Source: Microbacterium luticocti DSM 19459 (lineage in GTDB: Bacteria > Actinomycetota > Actinomycetes > Actinomycetales > Microbacteriaceae). Taken from it: a stretch of DNA of 64,000 nt. The DNA lies in NCBI RefSeq assembly GCF_000422405.1, contig NZ_AULS01000002.1:1-64000 (forward strand), given 5' to 3'. The position numbers and the translations under genes are program-made. The notes below the pieces were generated by a model that did no database searches, was not told the origin of the DNA, and was given only the letters and a program-made list of their open reading frames with translations. This document shows positions 17,262-24,919 of the stretch, piece by piece; the stretch's first letter is position 1; each line of letters starts with the position of its first letter.

Positions 17262-17996
17262 TCAGCGCGTGAGAGCAGGCTTGCGCGCGCGATGCAGCGC
17301 GACGACGCCGAACGTGAGGTCGCGGTAGGCCACGTCGGTCCAGCCCGCGGCGCGGATCCAGCCCGCGAGGGTGCGCTGATCGGGCCAGTCCCGGATGGAC
17401 TCGTTCAGGTAGTCGTACGCGTCGGCGTTCGTGCTGACCACCCGGGCTGCCAGCGGCAGGATGCGGCTGTTGTAGAAGCGGTACAGTCCGCCGAACACCA
17501 CCGACCGCGGGTGCGAGAACTCGCACACCACCAGCCGGCCGCCCGGCTTGGTCACCCGCAGCATCTCAGCCAGGGCGGTGCGCGGCTCGACCACGTTGCG
17601 CAGTCCGAATGAGATGGTCACCGCGTCGAACGAGTCGTCGTCGAAGGGCAGGTTCGTGGCATCCGCCTGCGCGAAGGTGAGGTTCGGGATCTCGGCGTGC
17701 CGGCGACGGCCTTCGGCGATCATGCCCGGGGAGAAGTCGGCGGCGACCACGTCGGCGCCGCTGCGGGCCAGCGAGACCGAGCTGGCGCCGGTGCCGGCGG
17801 CGAGGTCGAGGATGCGCTGACCGGGGCGCGGTGCGACCGCCCGGGTGACGGCGATGCGCCAGAGCCGGTCGTTGCCGAGGCTGAGCACGGTGTTGGTGCG
17901 GTCGTACCCGCCGGCGACCTGGTCGAACATGCCACTGACGCGCTGCGGGTCCTTGTCGAGGTCGGCGCGGTTCGGTTCGTGCTCGGGCGCGGTCAT
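17262..17996 (-). CDS. menG: Demethylmenaquinone methyltransferase
   Basis: SAM-dependent methyltransferase of 244 aa that makes the last step to menaquinone. Family marks: [20 protein letters not shown] at the N terminus, SAM motif [12 protein letters not shown], and the C-terminal [11 protein letters not shown]. The ATG at 17996 follows a TAGACT box (9 nt). The T-A-G of that box is also the stop codon of the upstream DUF402 gene. Next to the prenyl diphosphate synthase and menF. Also called ubiE/menH in older annotations. Confidence 0.94.
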   Translation of the reverse strand: MTAPEHEPNRADLDKDPQRVSGMFDQVAGGYDRTNTVLSLGNDRLWRIAVTRAVAPRPGQRILDLAAGTGASSVSLARSGADVVAADFSPGMIAEGRRRHAEIPNLTFAQADATNLPFDDDSFDAVTISFGLRNVVEPRTALAEMLRVTKPGGRLVVCEFSHPRSVVFGGLYRFYNSRILPLAARVVSTNADAYDYLNESIRDWPDQRTLAGWIRAAGWTDVAYRDLTFGVVALHRARKPALTR

Positions 17997-18005
17997 CACC
18001 CGTCG

Positions 18006-18011
18006 AGTCTA
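18006..18011 (-). promoter_or_regulatory. -10 box TAGACT of menG
   Basis: The box lies 9 nt before the menG ATG. It overlaps the TAG stop of the upstream DUF402 gene (18009-18011), so the menG promoter reaches into that gene. Confidence 0.6.
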
Positions 18012-18566
18012 GGCGGCGCCGTCCGGCGCAAGCTGGGCGAGGCGATCGAGCCAGTGCTGTGCGGTGGCATCGTCGAACGGCGGGTCGCCTGCCTGCACCC
18101 GCGCCTTCAGATCGACGGCGACCTGTTCGAGTTGCACGACGACATCGAGCGGATAGCCGTAGGTGACGCGGTGCTCGGCCCACTCGTCCTCATCGTCGAT
18201 GAAGATGCCGCGCTCGTCGTCGGCCCTCACCACGTCGAGGTCCATGTCGATCGCGGTGGGCTCGTCGCCCTGCCACTGCGCGTCCCACGCGACGTCGATG
18301 TAGATGCGCACGTGCCGCGGATGGTTGCCGCCGTAATAGGTGGCCGCCCACGTGCCGTCGGGCGGCAGCAGCGTGGCGTTCGGCGCCTCGGCGGTGAACT
18401 CCCGTCCCGGGCGGCGGCTATGCCATCCCAGCGGCTGCCCGACCCAGTCGCCGAACCGGTCCGACCCGAGATAGATGCAGTCGTGCACCCAGTGCGGCGA
18501 CCCGTCCCACTTGCGCCAGCGGAACAAGAGCCTGCTGCCCGGGGCCGGTCGTCGCAGCGCGTTCAC
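18009..18566 (-). CDS. DUF402 domain-containing protein
   Basis: Protein of 185 aa with the DUF402 beta-barrel pattern: FRWRKWDGSPHWVHDCIYLG, the acidic metal-binding segment AIDMDLDVVRADD and FIDDEDEWAEH. DUF402 proteins such as Ntdp hydrolyse nucleoside di- and triphosphates in some Gram-positive bacteria. That activity here is inference. The GTG start follows a TAGACT box. It is divergent from menF and upstream of menG. Confidence 0.85.
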   Translation of the reverse strand: MNALRRPAPGSRLLFRWRKWDGSPHWVHDCIYLGSDRFGDWVGQPLGWHSRRPGREFTAEAPNATLLPPDGTWAATYYGGNHPRHVRIYIDVAWDAQWQGDEPTAIDMDLDVVRADDERGIFIDDEDEWAEHRVTYGYPLDVVVQLEQVAVDLKARVQAGDPPFDDATAQHWLDRLAQLAPDGAA

Positions 18567-18572
18567 GTGCCG

Positions 18573-18578
18573 AGTCTA
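18573..18578 (-). promoter_or_regulatory. -10 box TAGACT of the DUF402 gene (leaderless)
   Basis: TAGACT on the minus strand is 6 nt before the GTG at 18566. Confidence 0.68.
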
Positions 18579-18911
18579 CGGCGCACCGAATCGTGGGACG
18601 TCCGCGAGGGAACGCCGATTCGATCGGAGCACGTCGATGTCAGGCCGGGGTGATGCGCGTTCGGCACATCGCACGTTGTGGACACACCACCGCCGTCGCG
18701 GCCCGTGCGCACGGGCCGACGCCGGCGGGCCGATCAGGCGCGGGGAGCGGGGGCCGGCCGAGCGGGGGCGCGAGCGCGGCGGGCCGCCGGGCCGTGCGGG
18801 GCGCGAGCGCGACGGACCGAGCGCACGCATTGCGCGGAGACGGCGGCGAGCGCGGCGCGCCGCCGGGCCGTTAGGACGTACTGCGCGGAGAGGCTGACGG
18901 GCGACGGATCG

Positions 18912-18917
18912 TAGGCT
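18912..18917 (+). promoter_or_regulatory. -10 box TAGGCT of menF (leaderless)
   Basis: TAGGCT lies 6 nt before the GTG at 18924. Confidence 0.68.
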
Positions 18918-18923
18918 TGAGAC

Positions 18924-20183
18924 GTGACCGCTCCCGCCCTCCACCGCCTGCATGTGCACACGCGCGAGGTCGACCCGGGCGGGGAGCTTCTCGAGTACGC
19001 GGACCCCGACGCGCCCGTGGTCTGGCTGCGCCGCGGCGAGGGCATGGTCGGTTCGGGCGTGGCCGTGCGGCTCGACGCCGGCGCCTCGGATCACGAGCCA
19101 CGCACGCATGCCCTCGCCCGAGCCTGGACCCGCCTGTGCGCAAACGCGCTGATCGACGACGAGGTACACGTCCCGGGCACCGGGCTGATCGGGTTCGGCG
19201 CCCTCACCTTCGACGGGCGGTCGGCAGCGCCCAGCACGATCGTCGTGCCCGAGCTGATCGTGGGCCGCCGCGGCGGGCGGGCGTGGGTCACCCGCATCCG
19301 CTTCGACGACGGGCCGGATGCCGCACCCGCGCCGATCGCGTACGGGCACTACTGGTCGGCCACCGTGGGTCCGGGGGCCCTCGACGCCGACGGATACCAG
19401 ACGGCCGTGCGCGGCGCACTGGCCGCGATCGCGGACGGTGAAGTGGGCAAGGTCGTGGTCGCGCGCGACCTGGTCGGCACGGTGCCGGAAGGTGCCGACC
19501 TGCGCCGGCTGGTGCACGAGCTGGCGACCGGATACCCCGACACCTGGGCGTATGCCGTCGACGGCATGATCGGCGCGAGCCCCGAGACGCTCGTCACCGT
19601 CGACGCCGGGCAGGTGACCGCGCGGGTGCTCGCGGGCACGCGTCCGCGCGGAGCCGATGCGGCGGAGGATGTCGCGGCCGCGGCGGCACTGGCATCCAGC
19701 GCGAAAGACCTGGACGAGCACGGGTACGCGGTGCACTCGGTGACCGAGGCGCTCGCGCCACACACGACGTCGCTGCGCACCAGCGAGCATCCGTTCACCC
19801 TCGAACTGCCCAACGTCTGGCATCTGGCGACGGATGTCGCCGGCACGCTCACCGACGGATCGACGTCGCTCGATCTGATCCAGGCGCTGCATCCCACCGC
19901 CGCGGTCGCAGGAACCCCGACGGATGCCGCGATCGAGGTGATCCGGCGGCTCGAGCCGTTCGACCGTGGCCGGTACGCCGGACCGGTCGGTTGGATCGAT
20001 GCGAACGGCGACGGCGAATGGGCGATCGCGCTGCGCGGCGCCCAGTTCGGGTCGGAGGCCGTCGGCGGGCTCATTCCGGTGACGGCATACGCCGGGGCGG
20101 GCATCGTCGCCGGCAGCGACCCCGGGGCGGAGCTGCTCGAGACCCGGGTGAAGTTCCGGCCCATCGTCGATGCGCTCGCCTGA
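18924..20183 (+). CDS. menF: Isochorismate synthase
   Basis: Chorismate-binding enzyme of 419 aa that converts chorismate to isochorismate, the first menaquinone step. Conserved blocks in order: KVVVARDL, GASPETLVTV, AGTRPRGADAAED, SAKDLDEHG, HPTAAVAGTP and RYAGPVGWIDANGDGEWAIALRGAQ, all of the MenF/DhbC/EntC type. The location among men genes favours menaquinone over siderophore use. Leaderless GTG start. A large palindrome follows the stop. Confidence 0.93.
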   Translation: MTAPALHRLHVHTREVDPGGELLEYADPDAPVVWLRRGEGMVGSGVAVRLDAGASDHEPRTHALARAWTRLCANALIDDEVHVPGTGLIGFGALTFDGRSAAPSTIVVPELIVGRRGGRAWVTRIRFDDGPDAAPAPIAYGHYWSATVGPGALDADGYQTAVRGALAAIADGEVGKVVVARDLVGTVPEGADLRRLVHELATGYPDTWAYAVDGMIGASPETLVTVDAGQVTARVLAGTRPRGADAAEDVAAAAALASSAKDLDEHGYAVHSVTEALAPHTTSLRTSEHPFTLELPNVWHLATDVAGTLTDGSTSLDLIQALHPTAAVAGTPTDAAIEVIRRLEPFDRGRYAGPVGWIDANGDGEWAIALRGAQFGSEAVGGLIPVTAYAGAGIVAGSDPGAELLETRVKFRPIVDALA

Positions 20184-20302
20184 GGACCCGCGCGGCGCGG
20201 CGAACGGCTCGCGGCGCCTCGCGAGCGGCGCGGCTCGCGGCACGCGGGTGGGCGGGGGCACGGGCGGAGCGGCCGGCGCGCGGTGGCCGCTATCCCGCGA
20301 AG

Positions 20303-20359
20303 GTGCTTCTGACGGACGAGGATGCGGGTACTACCCCGGATCTCGTCCGTCAGAAGCAC
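20303..20359. terminator. 57-nt palindrome with 18-bp perfect stem between convergent genes
   Basis: GTGCTTCTGACGGACGAG (20303-20320) is perfectly complementary to CTCGTCCGTCAGAAGCAC (20342-20359), and the 21-nt centre is itself partly palindromic. It lies between convergent menF and ppk2 and is a plausible bidirectional terminator. There is no T-tract, so a DNA-level role is also possible. Confidence 0.65.
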
Positions 20360-20427
20360 TCTCGCCGCCGAGAAGCGGGAGGCGGGTGGTCGTGGGCCCG
20401 GGTCCGGCCCGCGGCCGCCGGGCCGGA

Positions 20428-21291
20428 TCAGGTCGCGAGCAGCCGCTCGCGCTCGGCGGCGACGTCGTAGGTCGCGGCGGGCCAGCGCGGATCGATGTCG
20501 AGCAGGGCGTTCAGCAGCAGCGCCTGCACGGCCAGCCGCGCGTACCACTTGCGGTTGGCGGGCACCACGTACCACGGCGCGTGCGGCGTCGACGTGCGCT
20601 CGAACACGGTCTGGTACGCGTCCATGTACTGCGGCCACAGCAGACGCTCGTCGACGTCGCCGGGGTTGTACTTCCAGTGCTTGTCGGGGCGGTCCAGCCG
20701 CTCCATGAGCCGATCACGCTGCTCGTCGTACGAAACGTGCAGCATGACCTTGACCAGGCGTGTGCCGGCCTCGGCGAGCTGGCTCTCGAAGTCGTTGATC
20801 GCCCCGTACCGTCGCTCGATCTCGTCGGCCGGCGCCAGCTGCCGCACCTTGCCGATCAGCACGTCTTCGTAGTGCGAACGGTCGAACACCCCGATCATGC
20901 CCGGCTCGGGCACCCGCGCCTGGACCCGCCACAGAAAGTCGTGGGCCAGCTCTTCGTCGGTGGGCTTCTTGAACGCCGCCAGGTGCACGCCCTGTGGGTC
21001 GACCGACCCGACCACGTGACGGATGATGCCGCCTTTGCCCGCGGTGTCCATCGCCTGCAGCACGAGCAGCACCGAGGCATCCGTCGCCTGCGCGCGACTG
21101 GCGGCGAACAGCCGTTCCTGCAGCTCGCTCAGCTGGTCGGCGCCGGCGACGAGGTCGTCGATCGAATCGCGCTTGCGTCGGCCATAACCGGGCGTGGCCT
21201 CGGCGTCGACCCGATCGAGACGGAACCCGGGCCCGACGCGAAGCAGGCTCGCGACGTCACCGTTCCAGTGCTTGTGGTTGTTCGAGGGCAT
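20428..21291 (-). CDS. Polyphosphate kinase 2 family protein (PPK2)
   Basis: PPK2-type enzyme of 287 aa that transfers phosphate between polyphosphate and nucleotides. Walker A is AMDTAGKGG, and the Walker B/lid region is GVFDRSHYEDVL. The ANRKWYARLAV and DPRWPAATYDV segments are also typical. Class I to III preference (ADP or AMP phosphorylation) cannot be set by eye. It sits between menF and menD on the opposite strand to menF. Confidence 0.92.
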   Translation of the reverse strand: MPSNNHKHWNGDVASLLRVGPGFRLDRVDAEATPGYGRRKRDSIDDLVAGADQLSELQERLFAASRAQATDASVLLVLQAMDTAGKGGIIRHVVGSVDPQGVHLAAFKKPTDEELAHDFLWRVQARVPEPGMIGVFDRSHYEDVLIGKVRQLAPADEIERRYGAINDFESQLAEAGTRLVKVMLHVSYDEQRDRLMERLDRPDKHWKYNPGDVDERLLWPQYMDAYQTVFERTSTPHAPWYVVPANRKWYARLAVQALLLNALLDIDPRWPAATYDVAAERERLLAT

Positions 21292-21315
21292 GGACCCATC
21301 TTCGCGGGGCCGCGC

Positions 21316-23166
21316 TCAGCGGTCCAGCGGCACTTCGATGATCGCGCGGTGACCGGCCGTCAGTGCCTGATCGAGCTCGGCGCGGGTGGTGGCACGCACG
21401 TACTGCCACCCGTAGCCGGCCGCGAGCTCGGCGATGCGCACCGACTGCGGCGTGTACATCACCCGCCGCAGCGCGGCGGGGTCGGCGGTCGAGGCGACCT
21501 CGAGCCCGTCGAAGATGGTGCCGCCGCCGTCGTTGCCGACGACGATCTGCACGCGCGGGGCCTGCTCGTCGTCGGGCAGCAGCAGCGCGCCGACGTCGTG
21601 CAGCAGCGCCAGATCGCCCAGCAGCACGCGCGTGATGCCGGCGTCGGGGCTGGCCGCGGCCACACCGATCGCGGTGGCGACGGTGCCGTCGATGCCGGCG
21701 AGCCCGCGGTTGGCGTGCACCGGCACCTTCTTTCCGGGCAGGATGCCGTCAGCCACGCGCACCAGTCGCGATGAGCCGAACACCAGCCGGTCGTGCGGCC
21801 AGCTCGCCCGCCACACCGCGTCGACGAGCAGCTCGCGTGTGAGCGGGGTGTGCAGCGCGTCGACCTCGGCGGCGATGGCACCCAGTCGTTCGCGGGGAAC
21901 CGTCGAAGCCAGGCCTGCGGCGTCGGGGGCGGGCGGTGCCAGGTCGACCGCCTGCGCGCGGGATGCCCGCATCCACTCCCCCAGCCAGTCACGGTCGCCG
22001 TCGGGTTCGGGTGCGGCGACGGATGCCACGGCCCGGGTCGCGCCGTTGAGATCGAGCCGTTCCCCCGGCCCGTCGACGGCGATCACCTCGATGTCGCGGC
22101 GTGACAGCAGTGCAGTCACCTCGCGCGACAGGGTGGGGTGTCCGAACACGATCGCGCGTTGGATGCGGCCGCCCAAGGTCGGGTCGCGCAGCAGGGCGCG
22201 ATAGCCGTGCACGAGGTGGCGGCCGTAGCGGGCGCCGCTGACGATCTCGGCGATCAGCGGCCATCCGGCTTCGTGGGCGAGCCGCTCGGCGTGCTCGCCG
22301 GCGTCGGCTCCCGCCACCACGACGGTGCGCGGGCCCGGCCGCAGCATGAGCGGCGCCCCGGCCTCCGCGTCGATGCGCCCCCTGCGGTCGACAGCCTCCG
22401 CGTCGACACGCCCCATACCGTCGACAGCCTCCGCGTCGACACGCCCCATACCGTCGACAGCCTCCGCCTCGACACGCCGCATACGGTCGTCAGCCTCCGC
22501 GTCGATGTGCCCCCTGCCGTCGTCAGCCTCCGCGTCGACACGCGGCGGCGTATCGGCCCGCTGTTCCCGTATCGCGACCTCGAGGTCGATCCGCCCCGAG
22601 AGCGGTTCGCGGTACGGCAGGTTCAGGTGCACGGGTCCGCGCAGGGCGCCGGGGGCGGCGCCGAGCGCGGCATCGAGCGCCCGGTCGGCGCAGGCCCGCA
22701 CCTCCTCAGCCTGTCCGGCCGCCCAGGCGGTGGCATCCGGAACCGGCAGATCGTGCCACCAGCGCACATGGGCGGCGAACATGCCGGGCTGACGGGTGGT
22801 CTGATTCGCGCCGATACCGCGCAGTTCGGGGGGACGGTCGGCGGTCAGCAGCAGCAGCGGCACGCCCGCGTGGTCGGCCTCCATGACGGCCGGCAGCAGG
22901 TTCGCGGTGGCGGTGCCCGACGTGCACACCACGGCCGCCGGCATGCCGGATTCGCGCCCGATGCCGAGCGCGGTGAACCCGGCGACGCGCTCGTCGATGC
23001 GAACGTGCAGCTGCACCAGGTTGCGGCGCTCCAGTTCGGCGGCGACCAGGGCGAGCGCCTGCGAGCGTGAGCCGGGGCTCAGGACGATGTGGCGCAGCCC
23101 GCGAGCGACCAACCGGGCCAGCAGAGCGGCCGCGGCATCCGTCGCCGGCGCTCGGTCAGCGGGCAC
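21316..23166 (-). CDS. menD: SEPHCHC synthase (MenD) with an inserted repeat tract
   Basis: Thiamine-diphosphate enzyme of 616 aa that joins isochorismate and 2-oxoglutarate. Conserved parts: HIVLSPGSRSQALAL at the N terminus (PYR domain), VCTSGTATANLLPAV, and VVGNDGGGTIFDGLE for the ThDP/Mg site. It is longer than usual because an in-frame 33-bp tandem repeat (5.6 copies, about residues 207-268) sits in the linker after the PYR domain. The GTG at 23166 overlaps the upstream gene by 11 nt, so the two are coupled. Confidence 0.93.
   Translation of the reverse strand: MPADRAPATDAAAALLARLVARGLRHIVLSPGSRSQALALVAAELERRNLVQLHVRIDERVAGFTALGIGRESGMPAAVVCTSGTATANLLPAVMEADHAGVPLLLLTADRPPELRGIGANQTTRQPGMFAAHVRWWHDLPVPDATAWAAGQAEEVRACADRALDAALGAAPGALRGPVHLNLPYREPLSGRIDLEVAIREQRADTPPRVDAEADDGRGHIDAEADDRMRRVEAEAVDGMGRVDAEAVDGMGRVDAEAVDRRGRIDAEAGAPLMLRPGPRTVVVAGADAGEHAERLAHEAGWPLIAEIVSGARYGRHLVHGYRALLRDPTLGGRIQRAIVFGHPTLSREVTALLSRRDIEVIAVDGPGERLDLNGATRAVASVAAPEPDGDRDWLGEWMRASRAQAVDLAPPAPDAAGLASTVPRERLGAIAAEVDALHTPLTRELLVDAVWRASWPHDRLVFGSSRLVRVADGILPGKKVPVHANRGLAGIDGTVATAIGVAAASPDAGITRVLLGDLALLHDVGALLLPDDEQAPRVQIVVGNDGGGTIFDGLEVASTADPAALRRVMYTPQSVRIAELAAGYGWQYVRATTRAELDQALTAGHRAIIEVPLDR
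22361..22546. repeat. 33-bp tandem repeat inside menD (about 5.6 copies)
   Basis: Units start at 22361, 22394, 22427, 22460, 22493 and 22526 (partial). Each begins GCCTCCGC(G/C)TCGA. Units 2 and 3 are identical, which indicates recent expansion. They encode an acidic 11-residue unit of the type VDAEAVDGMGR and keep the frame. Confidence 0.93.
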
Positions 23167-23536
23167 GACCCGGGCCCGCGGGCGGGTCGTCGTCGTCGGA
23201 GTCCAGGCCCTTGAGCTCTTGCTCGAGCAGCCGCAGCCGCTCCTGCAGGTCGGCACGGGACTCGGGCTCGCGGCGCCCGGACACGGGGTGCGTGCCGAGC
23301 CGCCGCAGGAACTCGGGGTCGTCGTCGGGGGCCACGACCGGGCGCGCGCGGGCGGCGGTGCGCCCCACCACGAACCACAGCACGCCGCCGATCACCGGAA
23401 AGACGACCACGATCACGATCCACATCGGTCTGCCGACACCACGGTGCCGCTCGGCGGGCTGCACCGCGACGTCGACCACGCTGAACACCCAGAAGATCAC
23501 CGCCACGAAGGCGAGGATCAACAGCAGGCGTGCCAT
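23156..23536 (-). CDS. PLD nuclease N-terminal domain-like membrane protein
   Basis: Membrane protein of 126 aa with two predicted helices (LLLILAFVAVIFWVFSVVDV and WIVIVVVFPVIGGVLWFVVG), the PLDc_N layout found alone in many actinobacteria. The C-terminal tail is charged and ends in an acidic run, facing the cytoplasm by inference. Function unknown. It overlaps menD by 11 nt and probably shares its transcript; the TAGGAT box 6 nt before its ATG would drive both. Confidence 0.8.
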   Translation of the reverse strand: MARLLLILAFVAVIFWVFSVVDVAVQPAERHRGVGRPMWIVIVVVFPVIGGVLWFVVGRTAARARPVVAPDDDPEFLRRLGTHPVSGRREPESRADLQERLRLLEQELKGLDSDDDDPPAGPGRAR

Positions 23537-23542
23537 GCCCTC

Positions 23543-23548
23543 ATCCTA
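23543..23548 (-). promoter_or_regulatory. -10 box TAGGAT of the PLDc_N-like gene and menD (leaderless)
   Basis: TAGGAT on the minus strand lies 6 nt before the ATG at 23536. Confidence 0.6.
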
Positions 23549-23583
23549 AGCCGCGGGGCGCGGGCGCGGCCTGTGAGCCTGCG

Positions 23584-23589
23584 TAGACT
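23584..23589 (+). promoter_or_regulatory. -10 box TAGACT of the DUF4229 gene (leaderless)
   Basis: TAGACT lies 7 nt before the GTG at 23597. It is divergent from the box of the menD unit 40 nt away. Confidence 0.65.
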
Positions 23590-23596
23590 CGAACGT

Positions 23597-23917
23597 GTGA
23601 AGACCCGATCCGTCGTCGTGTACTCGGTGCTGCGCCTGCTCGCGTTCCTGGTGCCGCTGGGGATCATGCTGCTGTTCCCGATCTTCCGCGAGATGTATTG
23701 GCTGGCGCTGATCTTCGCCGCGTTGATCGGGCTGTCACTGTCGATCATCTTTCTGCGCCGGCCGCTCGACGACGTCTCGTCGGGGCTCGCGGCCCGCCGC
23801 GCACGCCGTCAGCGCACGACGGCGGCCGAGCAGGACGCCGAAGTCGAGGACGTCGCGAACGCCGCCCTGCAGCCGGACGACGGCGACGGGCCCGAAAACC
23901 ACTCCGCAGGGCGCTGA
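23597..23917 (+). CDS. DUF4229 domain-containing membrane protein
   Basis: Small protein of 106 aa with two membrane helices (LRLLAFLVPLGIMLLFPIF and WLALIFAALIGLSLSIIFL), then a basic stretch (ARRARRQRTT) and an acidic tail. This is the DUF4229 pattern seen next to menaquinone genes in actinobacteria. Function unknown. The open frame extends far upstream, but the GTG at 23597 after the TAGACT box marks the real start. Confidence 0.82.
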   Translation: MKTRSVVVYSVLRLLAFLVPLGIMLLFPIFREMYWLALIFAALIGLSLSIIFLRRPLDDVSSGLAARRARRQRTTAAEQDAEVEDVANAALQPDDGDGPENHSAGR

Positions 23918-23934
23918 CGCCGCAGGTCGGCCGT

Positions 23935-24019
23935 TGTCGGCGCACGGCACCTGGTCGATGGATGCCGCGGGCTCGGTCGATCGCTCAGTGGACGGTCACG
24001 ATGTACGAGACCGCCGCCT
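23935..24019. repeat. 85-bp direct repeat, left copy
   Basis: Matches 25554-25638 at about 81 of 85 positions. The left copy contains the last 11 codons and stop of the adjacent lipoprotein gene, plus its 3' flank. The two copies are 1619 bp apart and bracket a lipoprotein/leader-ORF/sigma-factor block. Confidence 0.9.
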
Positions 24020-24548
24020 TCGTATCGCCGACCGGAACGACTCGGATCGTCATTTCGCGTCCCGTCTGCGCCCGCTTCATGGTGATGTCGTCAGACGAGG
24101 CGCCGTCGGCGCCACAGATGAGTTCGTTCCCCACACGGGCGTCGTCATCGACCTCCAGCGTCCCCGTCACGGTGCCCTCACCAGAGCAGTAGAGCGTGAG
24201 GGTGATCACACCGGCGGGTACGTGCATGTCGAGTTGGTCGCGGACGATCATCGTTTGGACGCCTGCATCGGACGCCACCTGCGTTGGACGCGCGGGTCCC
24301 GTGGCGACGAGGTCACCATGGGGGTCCGCCTGTGCCTGTTCGAGCGCATCTCGAGCACGGTCGAGTGCCGCCGCCGGCACCGGTGCCGTCACGGTCTTTG
24401 TGCTCTCGACTGGTGTACTCCGGTGTGGATCAGTGCTCGAGGCAGTGCATCCCGTCATCGTGAGCATCCCGATCCCGATCAATGCGACAACGGCCGGAGC
24501 AGCGGCCACGCCGAGGCGGCCGCTGCTCCCCACAGTTCGTCGCTTCAA
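23985..24548 (-). CDS. Putative lipoprotein of unknown function, coupled to a leader ORF
   Basis: Exported protein of 187 aa with a signal peptide and lipobox LTMTGC, then a Thr/Pro-rich spacer and a beta-rich C-terminal domain with two Cys. I do not recognise the family. The start is the TTG at 24548: GGAG lies 8 nt upstream, and the TTG overlaps the stop of a 36-aa ORF (TTGA), implying translational coupling. An ATG-initiated frame to 24692 is the alternative. Divergent from an ECF sigma gene with matching promoter boxes, so probably part of its regulon. The gene's 3' end is duplicated at 25554. Confidence 0.7.
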   Translation of the reverse strand: MKRRTVGSSGRLGVAAAPAVVALIGIGMLTMTGCTASSTDPHRSTPVESTKTVTAPVPAAALDRARDALEQAQADPHGDLVATGPARPTQVASDAGVQTMIVRDQLDMHVPAGVITLTLYCSGEGTVTGTLEVDDDARVGNELICGADGASSDDITMKRAQTGREMTIRVVPVGDTKAAVSYIVTVH

Positions 24549-24655
24549 CTCGAGGACTCCGTGTACATGTAGCCCCAGGTCGAGACGCTCGGAATCCGGT
24601 GAGGTGTCACGGCAATGCTCAGGCCGCGCCGGGTGGGTTGGCGTCTGCTCTTCAT
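24545..24655 (-). CDS. 36-aa leader ORF of the lipoprotein gene (MKSRRQP type)
   Basis: Short ORF with a purine-rich ribosome site (GGGAGAGGAAGAAGG) before its ATG. The peptide starts MKSRRQPTRRG and ends WGYMYTESSS; the stop overlaps the TTG start of the lipoprotein gene by 4 nt. The first residues resemble those of the 13-codon ORF at 49874-49915 (MKSRQP). It could be a regulatory leader or a secreted or signalling peptide. No modification enzyme is nearby. Not recognised. Confidence 0.55.
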   Translation of the reverse strand: MKSRRQPTRRGLSIAVTPHRIPSVSTWGYMYTESSS

Positions 24656-24726
24656 GATCCTTCTTCCTCTCCCTTGAGTCCTTTTGCTTCATAGCAAGGC
24701 CGCGCGAACCACAACCACGGCGAACG

Positions 24727-24743
24727 GGACGGTTTTGCCGTCC
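24727..24743 (-). other. Hairpin in the 5' leader of the lipoprotein transcript
   Basis: GGACGG and CCGTCC pair around a 5-nt loop. The hairpin lies between the proposed promoter (24767-24791) and the leader ORF. No T-run follows, so attenuation is only a possibility. Confidence 0.45.
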
Positions 24744-24766
24744 GATGCGATCACTTGTCTGGGATG

Positions 24767-24791
24767 TCTACGCACAGCAGCGATCCTGACA
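24767..24791 (-). promoter_or_regulatory. ECF-type promoter of the leader ORF/lipoprotein unit
   Basis: On the minus strand TGTCAGG (24791-24785), 12 nt, then CGTAGA (24772-24767). Exactly the same boxes and spacing face the other way before the sigma gene. Confidence 0.6.
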
Positions 24792-24862
24792 AACCGGCCC
24801 CGCACCGCGCTGCCCGGCCGTCAACGGCCTCAACGCCCCACGGCACACCTCACAGATCTCGA

Positions 24863-24887
24863 TGTCAGGAATCCGGTTCACCGTAGA
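24863..24887 (+). promoter_or_regulatory. ECF-type promoter of the sigma factor gene at 24920
   Basis: TGTCAGG (24863-24869), 12 nt, CGTAGA (24882-24887). The predicted transcription start is about 25 nt before the ATG. Identity with the divergent site suggests autoregulation. Confidence 0.6.
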
Positions 24888-24919
24888 GTATCTCTGCAGG
24901 GGGTACCAGATGGGAAGCC

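Larger units (their letters stand above)
18567..18923. other. GC-rich divergent intergenic region between the DUF402 gene and menF
   Basis: The 357 bases hold the two divergent leaderless -10 boxes at their ends and, in between, very GC-rich DNA with imperfect GCGCGAGCGCG-like copies. Long open frames cross it on both strands, but they lack protein-like composition. I see no gene. Confidence 0.7.

Noticed and set aside
22361..22546. Regular repeats that could suggest a CRISPR array
   Set aside because: The 33-bp units are contiguous with no spacers, lie inside menD in frame, and no cas genes are present.
24545..24655. Leader ORF as a precursor of a modified peptide (lanthipeptide, lasso or similar)
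   Set aside because: No lanthionine synthetase, cyclase, radical-SAM enzyme or leader peptidase is in the window; kept only as an unknown small ORF.
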